A stretch of DNA of 64,000 nt, taken from the NCBI GenBank assembly GCA_022605405.1, contig JABYQQ010000005.1:2480001-2544000 (forward strand). The letters are read 5' to 3'. The DNA is from Earliella scabrosa (lineage: Eukaryota > Basidiomycota > Agaricomycetes > Polyporales > Polyporaceae). The notes beneath the pieces were generated by a model. The model saw only the letters and a program-made list of their open reading frames with translations, had not been told where the DNA came from and searched no databases. A program made the position numbers and the translations under genes. Of this stretch, positions 11,213 to 23,650 are shown one piece after another (the first letter of the stretch is position 1; each line of letters opens with the position of its first letter).

Positions 11213-11294
11213 CTGCGCTACTTCGGTTTGTGACCTCTGAGTGCAAGCTAGTAGTGGCAAGTGGCAAGCGTGCGCACAACGTCTGCGTGTTCTC

Positions 11295-14200
11295 CTAGTC
11301 CATCACCATGGATGATGAATCCGTCGGTGGCTCCGCAGCCATGTCATTCGCCTCCTCGTCTTCTCCGACGCTCCGTTTGCTCGACTGTGTCTTTGACTTG
11401 CTACCACCTACCGACCTGCAGTCGCAGGTGCGCGAGAGCAGCTCAGGGTCGTTGGCCAACGTATCGAGCGCGGCGAGCGACACCTTCCGCGTTGCAATGA
11501 TCGGAGATCCGTCTGTCGCACTCGCGATAACCTTGCCGTGGATCAGAACTGAGGCAGACGATGCGTTAGCACACGCAACGCCCTACGCCAGCAGAAACAC
11601 ATGAAGACGGTCACGCACCGTCTACCTGAATGGGTGCGTATTGGCGCGTGTGAGGCTGCTTCACCACCGCATGGTTCTGGCATCCCTCCGCTTGGAGAAA
11701 CTCGAGCAGGGTCGTCTTCGGGTTCGCGGAGAGCGTCTGGAGGCGAATGTGCGCCTCGAGGAACGGTTTCAGGAGGCGCTCGAAGAAGACACCCACGCCG
11801 AGTTCGAAGAAGTTGTCGGAGACGTAGAGGGCGCCGAGAATGGACTCCACTACGTCAGACAGACACTGCACGTTGACGAGTGTCAGATAGCATGCACTCG
11901 CATGTGAATGTGGAGATGGAAGGAGAGTAACAGACCTTGGGCGGGTCCATGGGCATGTCGAGCCAGTACTGCCCCGGCAGCCGCTTCTCTCGCGCGGCAA
12001 AGTCGTACTCTTTCTTGCGGAGCTCCTCGAGAAAGTCGATGTACTTGGAGATCGTCGCGCCGAGGTCCTTGGCTTCCATCTTCAGGTACTGCTGCAGCCC
12101 TTGGTGGACGCAGAACGCGGCGAGCGTCAAGTTCGACACCATGGCGGACTGGCGAGCAACGCAGCGTCAGTCGGAACTGGCAGCACTAGTGGGCGGGAGT
12201 GGAGATGGTGCAAACCTTTAGCATGGTCAGACCGCCGGGGGACAGGAACGGGTAGCGTTCCCAGATGTACCGAGACACCACTTCCGGGGACCGCGTCAGT
12301 AGCTCCTCGCATGATATCCCCCGTCGCGAGCGCACTCACGGAAGTCGAGCACGGCATCCCCTAGAAACTCGAGTCTGTCGTAGTTTGTGCCCTGCATGGA
12401 GGTATGGGCCTGACCAACGCTTTAAGCACCCGAACGAGCTGGGCAGGCGGAAAGAACCCACCAGAGCCTGCCCCAGGAGATCTGGGCGCGAGAATGACAC
12501 CCCGATGATGCGCTGCAGCGCATCGACCGTCGCCGCTGGCGGGAGCGGCGCGTAAGGCAGACTGTCTGCCACCTTTGTTGCATGCTCGATCGCGAGCCGC
12601 GCAAAGTCCGACCATTGCCCGACACCAGGCAAGGGTATCTGCAGACGTCGAGCAGTCTGTAGCGCGGCCTCGTGTCCCCCGGACAGGAACGACGCGGCGA
12701 GGATCGCTTCGACCACGTCCGCGATCGTCTGCAGAGTTGTCAGCACACCATGGGTGCGATCGATAGCGCAGAGGAACCTCACACCTTGTCGCCCAGCCAG
12801 AGCGTGTTCAACTCGTCCTTCTGGCGCTGCTTCTTGCTCCGCTTGCCCTTGTCCCTGGTATCGACCCCATCCGTCCTCTCACCAACGGTCGCGTCCTCCT
12901 CCCCCATCTCGACGTCGCCGTCCACGTCTTCGGCGACTGCCGAGGCTTGTGCTTCAGGCGAAGTCGCGGACGAGGCGAGCGGGGGCTGCCACAGCTTCGC
13001 GACGAAGCGCTTGGCCTGGATGTACGACGGCACCCCGGCACGCGCCGCACCCTCCTGGAGGACCCTGTTCCCGATGATTGATTGTCGCGCAAGGTGCAGC
13101 TTACCGACGTCGGCCAATGGCATCGTGCCGTAGATGAAGTTGGAGCCTACGACTTTGAGGAAGGAGTCGCCTGTATCACTTGTCAGCAAGGTATGGAAGG
13201 GATTGAACAGCAGGCATGGGTGACTTGCCTAGGAATTCAAGCCGCTCGTAGTTCGTCTCAGTCCACGCAGAGGGCGTGGAGAGCGCGATGTGGAGCTGTT
13301 GTTCGAGGATTGTGTTGTGGAAGAGCTTCGCGTTCAGCTCCTTTGTGAGTAGGTAGCTGTCGATCTTGTTCATGATGGACGGTATGAGCCATAACGTTCG
13401 GAAGACACTGTATATATGCGGTTTCCCGGTCAGCAGGTCTTGTAACCAAGTCGCCTATGTGTTCTTACTGACCTAGCGGGGATCGTGAACTTGTAGCATA
13501 ACTCCGGTATCACGTCTGCGTAAGGGCTAGAGTCAATCCACAGTTTCGCAACGCGAACGCCAGTACGCACACTTGAGCGGCGCCTTGGAGACAGGTGTAG
13601 GAGGAGCCGACGTCGGATGCAGGTTGTTGACGACTCCCGGAACCACCTTGACCTCGATCATCGGCTGGCTCTCGTCCTCGACCCCCTGGAAGTCCTTCAA
13701 GCGCGCCTTGCAGTACTCCACAAAGCTTGGATAGTTGGCTTCACGCTACAAGACATATCAGCAACCCCCTTGCTCATGCAGAGTCTGCGCGACCATCGTA
13801 CCGGACTGTCTACCGCCTTGCTGAGCGGTGTCATGTCATGTCGAACTTTGACCACAAAGTAACGCATCGTGTACTCGACCTGTCGGTCCAGCAATATCGC
13901 ATCCCGCGCTCTGTCGTCAATAGATGCGTTCCCGTCGACGAGAGGGATGGAGAAATAGTCTGCCGCTAACTGTACGGCATCCCAAGGTATGTGCTTTGCT
14001 AGAGATAGCAGGGGCCATCGCGCAGAGAGGGTTGAGTGCCACATCGAATCCAGTGGCGCAAAGTATAGGAGCAGAGAGCCATCAGGACAATCAAACGGCT
14101 TGTTCATCAGCGACTTCATGACTCGGATGGTGTAGCCATGGAGCGCTTTGAGCTGTGCTTCGGTGACTTCAAGAGGCTCTGCTTTGTAGAAATGCACCGT

Positions 14201-16689
14201 CGCCCGCGCACCGCAGTAGTACACGTTGACGTCCAGCGTGAGCGGCAGCGGCGCTTTCGTTAGCAGCAATACGGGCGCATATGCCTCGTCGTCCAGGCTG
14301 TCCGGCGCGATGATGGTGGGATAGAGGGTCGTGGCGGGACCCGATGGCGAGTTTGACCAGAAGTCGGGCGGTTTGCGGGGATAGCCGTGCGTCCTTGCCG
14401 ACGTGTTTGCCGTTTGGACGTCAGGAAGGGCGAGTGTAGAAGATTGTGGGAAGTGCCGTGTGTTCATAAGCCCAACTCTGACCAGCTCGCTACATGCCTG
14501 GTAACAGGCTTCTCGTCTCGCCTGCCATTTGAAGCGACTGAAGGGGCCTACAACGACAGGAAGACGCGTAGTTGCTGGGAATGTAAGAGAGAACCGGTAG
14601 GTGGTTTCTTCATCCTCCTCCTCTGTTTGCTCCTCTACAGAGATAGATGCCTTGTCTCCTGCTGGGGAGGTCATCAGCAACTCGGTGATGAAGCGATAGG
14701 TCGCAGGCACGACGTCGGATTTGTACAATCTCGCACTCGTCGTCGAGTCAGAGATATAGTTCTGGTCGTTGTCATCCTCTTCCCCATCAGAACGGTACGG
14801 ATCCAAGCTTGTATACATCGTTCTTGGAGGCAGGTTATCTCCGCCTCGTGCGAGATCAGCTATCCAGGCGCGGACATCACTGTCGACGGACTGGAATCTC
14901 GTCAGAATGCGCCGATGCTCGTTGTTGCCCTGCTCAACCAGGTGGACCAAGTGAGCGTTCTGTCCTTTGCTATGGGCGTTCGCGTACACGTAGGAGAGCT
15001 GGTCGTCAAACAGATCGAAGCTGGAGGATGGGACTTCAGCAGCATTGCATTGCGACTAGTGATATACTCAACTTGATTACCATACTAAGAGGAGGGACGT
15101 CAATATCCTCGCACGACTTGGTTGTGACGAGCAGATTCTGCGTGCCAGCCATGAATCCACAAAGAAGATCTTTCTGAATTGGAGATGAGTCGCGGTATCC
15201 CCGGGCGAGCCAGTAAACGTACCCCGCCGTTACGGTTTGGGCGGCGCCATTCGGCACCACACAGTGTGGCAGAACGGATGAACGGTAGTGCCTTGTTCAA
15301 CAATTCGGATAGGATGTGTCCCACAGCCCTATCCTTGACTTCGTTTACCAGGCGTTCGCGTCATCAACCATTCGGGCACATTCCCAACAACGAAGAGACG
15401 CACCGAAGACGGCGCCACGGAATGCTGAACCGTAGTGGGTCGCGATATGCAGAGCTTGGATGACCCTCGTGAGCTTCGGAGTAGCATTGTACTTGGGCGA
15501 GTCCGGATTAGCATCGAGTTCCTCTTCTTGTATCTTGTTCTTCACTTCAACCAAATTGGCTCGTACAGAGGCCGTCGGATTCGCCTTGAGCACAGCGTTG
15601 ATACCCTCCAGCCAGTAGAAGCTTGCAGCGAATGGCCCAAGCTCCGAGAGAATGCGGGCTGCACGACGGTAGTGGTGGGGTCGAAAGATCATCCCCTTCC
15701 TGTCTATAGAGCGCAGTTTGGCGGAGACCGCCGGTTCTGCGTCCTCCGGATCATACGCGCTGTATTCAAGGACTAGTTCTGTTGGTCCAAGCCAAGCGTC
15801 AGGCACCACAGTCCTCACAAAGAAGGTCCGTGCACGCAGAGGGCCCTCTAGATACGGGAGATCTAGCGACGCCCAACGTCTTGGAGAGCTTGTCAGCACA
15901 GCAAGAATCTTGGGGCCGTCAGGCATCTTGATGTGGAAGTCCGTGATGACCTTCAGAACTGGATGCTGGGTCACCATGGGTACCACTCTTTGTGCGTCGC
16001 TGATGACCAGCAGACATGTCTGAGACAGGTGGATGTATCCATCGTTCAGTGAGTCCAGGAGCATCTGCGGGGAACTCGGTAAGCAATGCGGCAGAGACGA
16101 AAATGAAGCGTTCTCACATTGGCCGCGACCACGACAATGTCGTTGGAAAGGATCGTAGGCCATTGGTTGAATCCCGAGGAATGCATGGCGAGCGTGTAAG
16201 CGCCAACCGAGAACTCCATTTTCTCCAACGTCTCCGCGTACTTGCTGATAGATATTGTGTCACTGAGAGGTTAGAGGTTAGCACGTTCTGTCGCGACTCT
16301 CGACAGCGGTCACTGCCAACGCACTCGACAACAAAGAGCACGACGCGGTGCGGCCGCGAGCCTGGAGGAATGGTCATCTTCTGAGCAACGACGCTTTGCC
16401 CAAGCGCAGGCTGCAGTACCCGTAGTTTTTCTGACCAACTCATGAGACGACGTGACACCAGAGGCGATTATTTACGACATCGGACACACCTTCTTCGTTG
16501 GAGACCACGGCGATGACTTAATAGATATTAGTGCATGATGCAACGGCCTCAACAATACTACTCACCGTTCCCTTGCGTCAGCTCATGGGTTATATGTTCT
16601 GCAGAGACCGATGGGCGTGGAAGTTGATTTGTCGAAGGGGGCGCAAAAGTCTTCCGCTTCTTTGTCGGTGGCTCAGGCATACTCGCCAT
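11295..16689 (-). CDS. Dicer-like endoribonuclease with degenerate helicase domain
   Basis: Eighteen exons from the ATG at 16689: 16689-16566, 16516-16490, 16430-16325, 16262-16118, 16064-15404, 15338-15223, 15173-15073, 15020-13802, 13745-13571, 13515-13473, 13407-13229, 13170-12785, 12728-12462, 12409-12340, 12280-12216, 12148-11936, 11865-11619 and 11548-11295. They sum to 1465 aa without a frame break. Order: a basic motif PTKKRK (possible NLS), helicase region (about 25-450), Dicer dimerisation fold (about 510-600), PAZ-like region (about 680-850), RNase IIIa (YERLEFLGDSFLK; ADVVEAI), RNase IIIb (YDRLEFLGDAVLDFL; SDVVESI) and a C-terminal dsRNA-binding domain (LLEFLQAEGCQNHAV). All eight acidic residues of the two cleavage centres are present (E963, D967, D1098, E1101; E1197, D1201, D1303, E1306). 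By contrast the helicase lacks GxGKT (it reads VVSNEEEK), has SDAQ for DExH, TSSP for TASP, and no QxxGRxxR. It should cut dsRNA into small RNAs, probably without ATP-driven translocation. The intron at 13228-13171 uses a GC donor. Confidence 0.88.
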
Positions 16690-17209
16690 AGAGGTCCAGT
16701 TGTTGACGGGGTAAAATTCGACACTGTCAACAATACAGCGAGGTTAGAAGTGTGAGCTTGCGCCATGATGTTCTCTCCTGACCCTTCTGGATGTGGAACC
16801 AGGCCGCAGGCAAAGGTACGTGGTTAGGATCCAGGCTGGTCGGGATGATTGCGTCAGCAGTCTCTTGGAAGTTTTCCACTGGACCATTGAGCAATATTTG
16901 AGCTTACAGGTATGCTGGGTGTACTGAGCAGCAAATGGCCAGCGTGCGTGAGCCGTTGTTCGTTGGAACGCGTTCTACGGCAGTCCAGTTGTTGGTCATA
17001 AGTAGTAGAAGTAGGCTTAGCGCTTAGCGCCTCAAAGTAGCTCACAGGCGCCCATTAGTGTGTAGCTCCATACCAGAGTCCTCGCGGGGTTCTTCCATCG
17101 ACATGTACTGTATGCCGTAAAGATTTCTTTCCGTATAGCGCACGCGAGTTGGTTGAGATACAACTAGATCCTACAACATCCACCGCGACCTCCGAAAACC
17201 CAACCACTC
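16690..17209. other. Gap between tandem minus-strand genes
   Basis: About 520 bp holding the Dicer promoter and the LEU1 3' region. A short open frame at 16854-17045 lacks family resemblance and does not join the Dicer N-terminus, which is already complete. Confidence 0.5.
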
Positions 17210-20111
17210 TCACCAATCCATCTTGTTCGCCTGCTTGGGCGCAGAGACCGGGATCTTCTTCCCCTTGTACCCAAACCCGTCCAACCACGGCCACAGCTGA
17301 CTCCTCCTCCCCTCAAACTCCTCAATCCTATCCGCCTTCTGCAGCGTGAGCGCGATATCGTCCAGCCCGTTCAGCAGACAGTGCCGGCGGAAGGGGTCGA
17401 CGGTGAACGAGAAGGCAGGCTTGCCGCTCGCGCGGCGCACCTCTTGCTTCTCCAGGTCAACTTCGAGCTCAAGGCCCTGCTCCGCCTCCTCCGCGAGCTC
17501 GCGGCACTGCTCCTCGGACAGGATGACGGGCAGCATGCCGTTTTGGAACGTATTGTTCTTGAAGATGTCCGCGAAGCTCGGCGCGATCACGCACATTATC
17601 CCAAAGTCCTTCCTGCGTACGAGGACGGACGTGTCAGAAGATGTCAGACTGGGACGAGCGAGCATGATAGACTCACAGAGCCCATGGCGCGTGCTCGCGA
17701 GAGCTACCACAGCCAAAGTTGTGCTTGTCACAAACTAGGATCTTCGCATGCGTGTACGGCTCCCGGTTGAGCACGAAGTCGTTGGGCTGCCCGTCGGGGC
17801 CAAACCGCAGGTTCGCGAACAGCGCGTTCTTCAGACCCGTCCGCTTCAAGACCTTCAAGAATCGCGCGGGAGTGATCATATCGGTATCGATGTTCTCGAT
17901 GTGCAGAGGCGCGGCGATGCCCTTGAGGACGGTGAACTTGGGAACCTTCGACGACGACTCTGTTGCCGGCAAGGGCTTCTCCGGAGCGGGTGCCGTAGCG
18001 TCAACCGCAGTCGCGGGTTCCGGAGGAGGGAGGACGGGATCGGTGAGGAACTCGGTAGGGTTGGCGAGCTTCAACTTCGGTCCTGCAGCGATCTTCGCCT
18101 CTGCATCCGCGCCAAGGAACTTCCGCACGTCCGTGAGCTTCCCTGTCAGTGCCGCGGCAGCCGCCATGGCGGGGCTGAGAAGGTGGGTGCGACCGCCGGG
18201 ACCTTGACGACCCTCGAAGTTCCTGTTGCTCGTACTCGCGCAGCGCTCTCCTGGTGAGAGTTGGTCCTCGTTCATCCCGAGGCACATCGAGCACCCGGCC
18301 TCGCGCCAGTCGAAACCAGCGCGTCTAAACACTGCGTCGAGACCCTCAGCCTCGGCCTGCTGCTTGATGAGACCTGAACCGGGAACGACCATGGCGTACA
18401 GACCCTCGGCAACACGGGCGTCAGGGCCTGCAGCAATGATGATTTTTGCTGCGGAACGAAGGTCCTCGATGCGAGAGTTCGTGCATGAACCAATGAAGAC
18501 CTTGTCGATCTTGACCTCATCCATGGGCGTGTCCGGCTCGAGACCCATGTACTTGAGGGCGCGCTCGATGGCAGCACGCTTACTTGCGTCGGCGTAGTTC
18601 GCGGGATTCGGGACCTTGCCAGTGATAGGCACGACGTCCTGCGGGGAGGTTCCCCAAGTGACGGTCGGAACGATGTCCTCGCCGCGGATGTTGACCTCGA
18701 TGTCAAACTTGGCACCCTCGTCCGTCTTGAGCGTACGCCAGTACGCCTCAGCGCGGTCCCAGACCTCCCCCTTCGGTGCGAGCGGGCGATTGCGGAGATA
18801 GTTGAAGGTGACCTCGTCCGGAGCGATCATGCCTGCGCGAGCTCCTCCCTCGATACTCATGTTGCACATGCTCATGCGCGCCTCCATGCTGAAGCTGCGG
18901 ACGACTGACCCTGCGAACTCAATGACACAGCCAGTCCCACCAGCTGTGCCGATGACACCGATGATGTGAAGGACTACGTCCTTGGACGTAACACCTTCGC
19001 TGAGGGTCCCGTCAACGGTTACCCGCATGTTCTTCGCCTTCTTTTGCAGCAGAGTCTGAGTGGCCAAGACGTGTTCGACCTCGGACGTTCCAATACCGAA
19101 GGCGAGGGAACCGAACGCGCCGTGAGCTACGCGTTTGCATCGCGTTAGCATGCATACAACGGTAAGAGAAAGACTGGCAACATACTGGAGGTGTGCGAAT
19201 CACCGCAAACGCAAGTGATGCCTGGAAGCTGATATTGTGCGTCAATGGGGGCAGGGCTTGCAACGATTTGGACAAGTCACTTACCGTGAAACCCTCTTCC
19301 GGACCAATAACGTGTACGATCCCTTGCCGCCTGTCGGTCATGCCGAAGTACGTCAAGCCAAACGCCTTGACATTCTCCTCAAGGGTGGTACATTGCGCGC
19401 GAGAGTCTGGCTGGGCCACAAATTCCGAGACAGTGGTGAAGTTCTTGCGTGAAGATGTCCTATATGCCCGTTGTTAATCACGAGATCCAATATGATGATA
19501 ACTACGCGGATAACATGCAGATATTATGATTCATTGAACATGCATGGGAAGTAGCGATGAGGCGACGATGGAGGCCAGTCGAATGTTTGTATACACCCAT
19601 ACATTGAGGGCGGATGGTGCACAAGCGGGGGACGTTGTAGACGACAGGAACGTGATAGACTAGCAAGAAATTGGGCACTCACGGGATGTTGTGGTCCACG
19701 GTCGCAAGAGTGCAATCCGGGCGGCGTACGGGACGTCCCGCAGTGCGCCTTCAGATGCGTTACCCAAAGTCAGCATGCGCTCATACGCGAACTTCAAAAT
19801 CAACTCACAGTCCTTCAAACGCCTGCGGACTCGTCACTTCATGGACCAAGTGCCTGCAGATCGCCAAGCGCCAGTCAGCGTCCTGCCATTTCTAATGGCG
19901 CCGTCGTGAGTCGCTTAGGGTCGGTGAGGTACGCACCGGTCGATGTAGATGAGCGCAAGGCCATTTTCGTCGATATCTCTGAGGATGGCAGGTCAGCATG
20001 CGGCCTCGCAGACATCGCAAGTGCGAAAGCGGTAAAGCGATGGACATACATGACATGGTCGTCCCAGATCTTGTCGTAGAGCGTCTTCGGCTGCGAGACA
20101 GGCGCGGGCAT
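17210..20111 (-). CDS. LEU1: 3-isopropylmalate dehydratase (isopropylmalate isomerase)
   Basis: Eight exons: 20111-20050, 19978-19937, 19853-19809, 19748-19683, 19459-19285, 19228-19186, 19126-17677 and 17612-17210. They give 761 aa, close to yeast Leu1 (about 780). It converts 2- to 3-isopropylmalate in leucine synthesis, using a 4Fe-4S cluster. Cluster cysteines are seen in GSCTNSR and [18 protein letters not shown] and [13 protein letters not shown] are further family signatures. The large (LeuC) and small (LeuD) domains are fused through a Pro/Ala-rich linker ([20 protein letters not shown]). The N-terminus ([20 protein letters not shown]) lacks a presequence, which fits a cytosolic enzyme. 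Confidence 0.95.
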
Positions 20112-20767
20112 CGTTGCGCGTCGTTTTTGTGCGGTACTGCGAGTCTGGGACGGATGTGCAGCGGAGGGACACAGATGAGAGACAGAGAAAGAGAGCAGAC
20201 TAAATAGACTCCTAGATGGGATGCAATTATGAGTCTGACTCGATATGGACTGTGGGGTCGACTATGAACAGACTTCGGCCGAACAGAGCCGAACGTCACC
20301 TGATGAAATCGCCGCAGCCTGATTGGCTGAAGGGAATACACCTATGCATCAAGCGCAAGAATGACTGAACGAATGGGTTTCTTCTCAACAACGAAGTCTA
20401 GCATGACCTCTAGAATATACAGACACAGCAGCTACAAAGTCTCGATCGAAGTCATCCAACAGATACACTGATACACATGTACACGTAGTCATACATATGT
20501 GCCCACTCTACTGGGAGCGCATGTCAAGCGAAGTACTGCAACGAAAGGCAATTAACTAAGTGTCGGCCGAACATATGTCAAGCCTCACTCACCTGCTGAA
20601 ACACCAACCGACAGAACTGCGGGAAAGAGCGAGACATGACCGGGTCCATCAGAAGAAGCTCGGCGTTCACATGTTTGGTACACCGACGGTCCCGTATAAC
20701 GGAAGCCTCAGTGTAAGTAATCTTCAGAACATGCCCACGCATGTCGCGCAAGGCTCGCGCGCAGCTG
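20112..20767. other. Gap between LEU1 and EFM6
   Basis: LEU1 promoter and the EFM6 3' side. One inverted CCAAT (GATTGGCTG near 20320) lies about 210 bp upstream of LEU1. No Leu3-like CCG-N4-CGG site was clear. Confidence 0.4.
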
Positions 20768-21758
20768 TCATTTGCGAAATAGGCGAAGGAGGGAAATTGC
20801 CTCGCGCGAATATACTTCACGCCGTGGATCATCGGAGACGTCTTCCCATGTGAAGTCTCTCTTGAGTAGAGTGAAGAACCGCTTGTCCGCCTACACGCGT
20901 GCATCATGTGCATGAGTTCAGGCAAGGAGAACGGGCGACAGCAGTGTGGTCGCTCACCTTCCTACGTTTCTTGTAGCAAAAGAGGACGTCCGTTGATTTG
21001 TCGGTGACTAGATCGGTGAGTGTCTGGACTAGAAGTGGGAAGGCAGGCTCAAAGTAGACGCAGTCCGCCGCAAGGATCAGGTCAGGTTTCGGTATGTCTG
21101 GGGGAATCGGTTCGCCCCTACCGAGGAGACAGTAGTGTGAGCGTTCCGTCGAGAAACCAGAAGCGATGGAGCGGACCAGTTGAGTTCGGCGACAGTGACA
21201 CAAGACTCCAATTTGTTCAGGCGCACGTTCTGCTTCATGATGTCAAGGAGGGGCCTGTGATGAACCGCCACGAACCGTTACGATTGCACGGCAGAGACTT
21301 CACAGCACAGGGAGAGTGTACGAACGCCTGGTCCGTGATCCATACGCGCGCCCCCAATACACCAGCGACGAGTCCAACGAGGCCTGTTCCGCTTCCCAGC
21401 TCGAGCACATTCCTTCCCTCCAAAGAACCCCGATGGACGATGTAGTTCGCGAGAACCTGGGATCAGGAGGATCGCATCCCGAGGAACGTCGGGAGAAGGC
21501 GCGCGCACGAACCTCGCCCGCCGGCCATGCAATACCTCCGCACCCCGGCGACGCGTCGACCGCGAGTTTTATCGTGACAGGCGCAGACACGGTCGTGTCG
21601 GCGGAGGCATGGAACGTCAGCTCGATAGTCTGATCGCGGATGGAGGGCGGCTGAGCGGGGACGAGGTGCGCCGAGCTGTCCTGGTCCGAGTCGTCCTCGC
21701 GCAGATGGCGGAGCGGGTCGAGCTCGTCGAGTTTTTCCTCGAGCGCGAGGTCGAGCAT
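20768..21758 (-). CDS. EFM6: Protein-lysine N-methyltransferase, EFM6 family
   Basis: Exons 21758-21513, 21456-21326, 21254-21177, 21117-20958 and 20890-20768 give 245 aa, almost the size of yeast Efm6. Class I methyltransferase motifs are clear: motif I VLELGSGTGLVGLVAG, post-I WITDQAPLL and the METTL21-type DxxY motif in ILAADCVYFEPAFPLL. It ends with the family tail KKRRKADKRFF. Efm6 methylates a lysine on translation elongation factor eEF1A in the cytosol. The frame is open upstream of this ATG, but the length match favours it; an extra 5' exon cannot be excluded. Confidence 0.85.
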
Positions 21759-22244
21759 GTCGGGCAACGTGGCGAGGGTGAGGCTACGGAGCTGGGGTGG
21801 GATGGAGGCAATAAGCAGCGACGAGTCCAGAGCTGGGCCACGAGGAGGCGAATGAGCTCAGCGAAGGATTGCCGCGCGCGGCTGCACGCGTCTGAATGCG
21901 AAAGTTGAAACGGTTCTCTCGGAATTGGGCCCAACCCTCGCGTAGACTGAATCGGAGGCGGCTCTCACGCGTCCGCTTTATCTTCCCTGTCCCGCCCTTC
22001 GTCTGCTCTCTCATCCCCCTTCTTCTCCTCGTCGTCGCACACAGCGTCCGCGGTGAGTTTCCCGACGTCCCCCATCAAGCGCCCGACCATTGCTGACGAG
22101 CCTAACTGTGCGCCCCACCTTCTGATTGCTCGTCCACCATTGCGGCCCCGCAGCTTGTCGCGCCAGCAGCGCCACCTCCTCCGCCTCCTCTTCTTGCCAG
22201 CCCACGTCTTTCCTTCCCCATACTTACGACCCAAACGAACCATA
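21759..22244. other. Divergent promoter EFM6 / CBM48 gene
   Basis: 486 bp shared by two divergent genes. It has pyrimidine-rich stretches before the 22245 start. No other feature was recognised. Confidence 0.4.
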
Positions 22245-23650
22245 ATGTCCGAGCTCTACCAAGCTACCTTCCGCTGGTGAGCCCACAACACCCGCTCTCG
22301 ATCCCCGATCGACACTAACACACCCTCCAACTCAGGCGGCACCCCGACGCCTCCAACGTCATTGTCACTGGCACTTTCGACGGCGTACGTACCGCATCCC
22401 CTCTCCTTGGTCGCCCCGCACGCGCTCCCAATCTGAACACTAACGTCATCCGCACAGTGGTCATGTTCGCACCACCTCACCAAAACCCCCTCCGGATCTT
22501 TCGAAGGCACCGTCCGGATCCCGTGGGGCGACAAGATCTCCTACAAATACATCGTCGACGGCCGCTGGACCACCACCGACGACCAGCCGACCGAGATGGA
22601 CCCCATGGGCAACCTCAACAACGTTTTCCGCGCACCTGCGCGCCCTGCGCCAGAACCTTCCCCTGCTCCGGCACCCGCGCCGGAGCCCGAGACCAAGGCC
22701 GAGACATTCCCTGCGAAGGTGGAGGAGAGCACGGTTGGCGCGGCGAACGGCATTCTCGAGACCGCGAAGCAGGCCGCAGTGCGGATGGTGGAGGCACTTG
22801 CCCCAGGTACAGCGGAGACCCCAGCGCCAACTCCTGCAACCGAGGTGCGTTTGGATGTTCCTCGCCGTCGTCTCTGGCTCTCAATTCCCCTCATGTGCCC
22901 CAGACCCCTACCACTCTGCCTGAACCCGAGCCGACGCCGACGCCTACCCCTGCGCCCGCGCCTTCAGAGCCGGAGCCCGCGACTGAGGTCACCAGCACCG
23001 CTGTCCTCCCGTCCGAACCCGTGCCCGTCGCCCCTGTTGTCCCCGTGCCCGTCCTCCCTCTCAGCACCGAACCCGCTACCGATGCCGTAACGGCACCTGT
23101 CGCAGACGTCTCCGAGACGAAGCCGCTCGAAACTACCATCGTAGAGGGCAGCGCGACCGCCGAGACAGCGGTCGCAGGCACTGCGCCTGCAACAGTGGCC
23201 CTGGAGGACAAGCCCTCCACGCACATCCCCGCTCCAGTAAACGGCACCGCCGAGGAGAAGCCCGCGACGAACGGCGCCGCTCCCGCAGAGGAGAAGCCTG
23301 CCGCCGTCAACGGTACGTCGAACGGCTCGGCCGAGTCGCCCAAGCCCGCGACGAACGGATCCTCGCCGGACAAAGCCGCGACAGTTAATGGCAAGGCTGC
23401 GACGCCGACGAAGGAGAAGAAAATGCGCTTCCCGTCACTGTCCTCGCGACACTCGCGCGGGCGCTCGTCGGTCGAGTCAGGCGCGAGCGAGCTCGGCGAG
23501 AAGGACAAGGCGGGCGACGGCAAGGAGGCGAACGGCAAGGACACGGTCTCGAGCCGCTTTGTGAGCACGCAGCGCCAGAAGCGGCGGACGAGCCTGTTTG
23601 GCAAGCTCAAGGACGTCTTCTCGCATTCGAAAAACGAGGCCTCGGCTTGA
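22245..23650 (+). CDS. CBM48 (AMPK glycogen-binding-like) protein, CRP1/MDG1-related
   Basis: Exons 22245-22276, 22336-22384, 22458-22844 and 22904-23650 give 404 aa. The first 85 residues form an Early-set CBM48 domain (TFRWRHPDASNVIVTGTFDG, then WGDKISYKYIVDGRWTTTDD), as in yeast Crp1 and Mdg1 and in AMPK beta subunits. A long low-complexity Pro/Glu/Thr/Ala region follows (about residues 95-320). The C-terminus is basic and conserved-looking (QRQKRRTSLFGKLKDVFSH). The cellular role is unclear; relatives bind cruciform DNA or act in pheromone signalling. There is no signal peptide, so it is likely cytosolic or nuclear. Confidence 0.75.

Larger units (their letters stand above)
9953..11294. 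other. Repeat-rich intergenic region between convergent COX8 and Dicer genes
   Basis: 1.34 kb without an intact gene. It contains a diverged direct repeat pair, a ~548 bp element with terminal inverted repeats, and a truncated copy of the small gene at 6.1 kb. Each is listed separately. Confidence 0.6.

Noticed and set aside
12307..12339. Very short 33-35 nt intron after RNase IIIb DAVLDF
   Set aside because: A 59-nt intron ending at GGAAG (12339-12281) gives the canonical LDFLVSRYIWERYP and a normal intron size.
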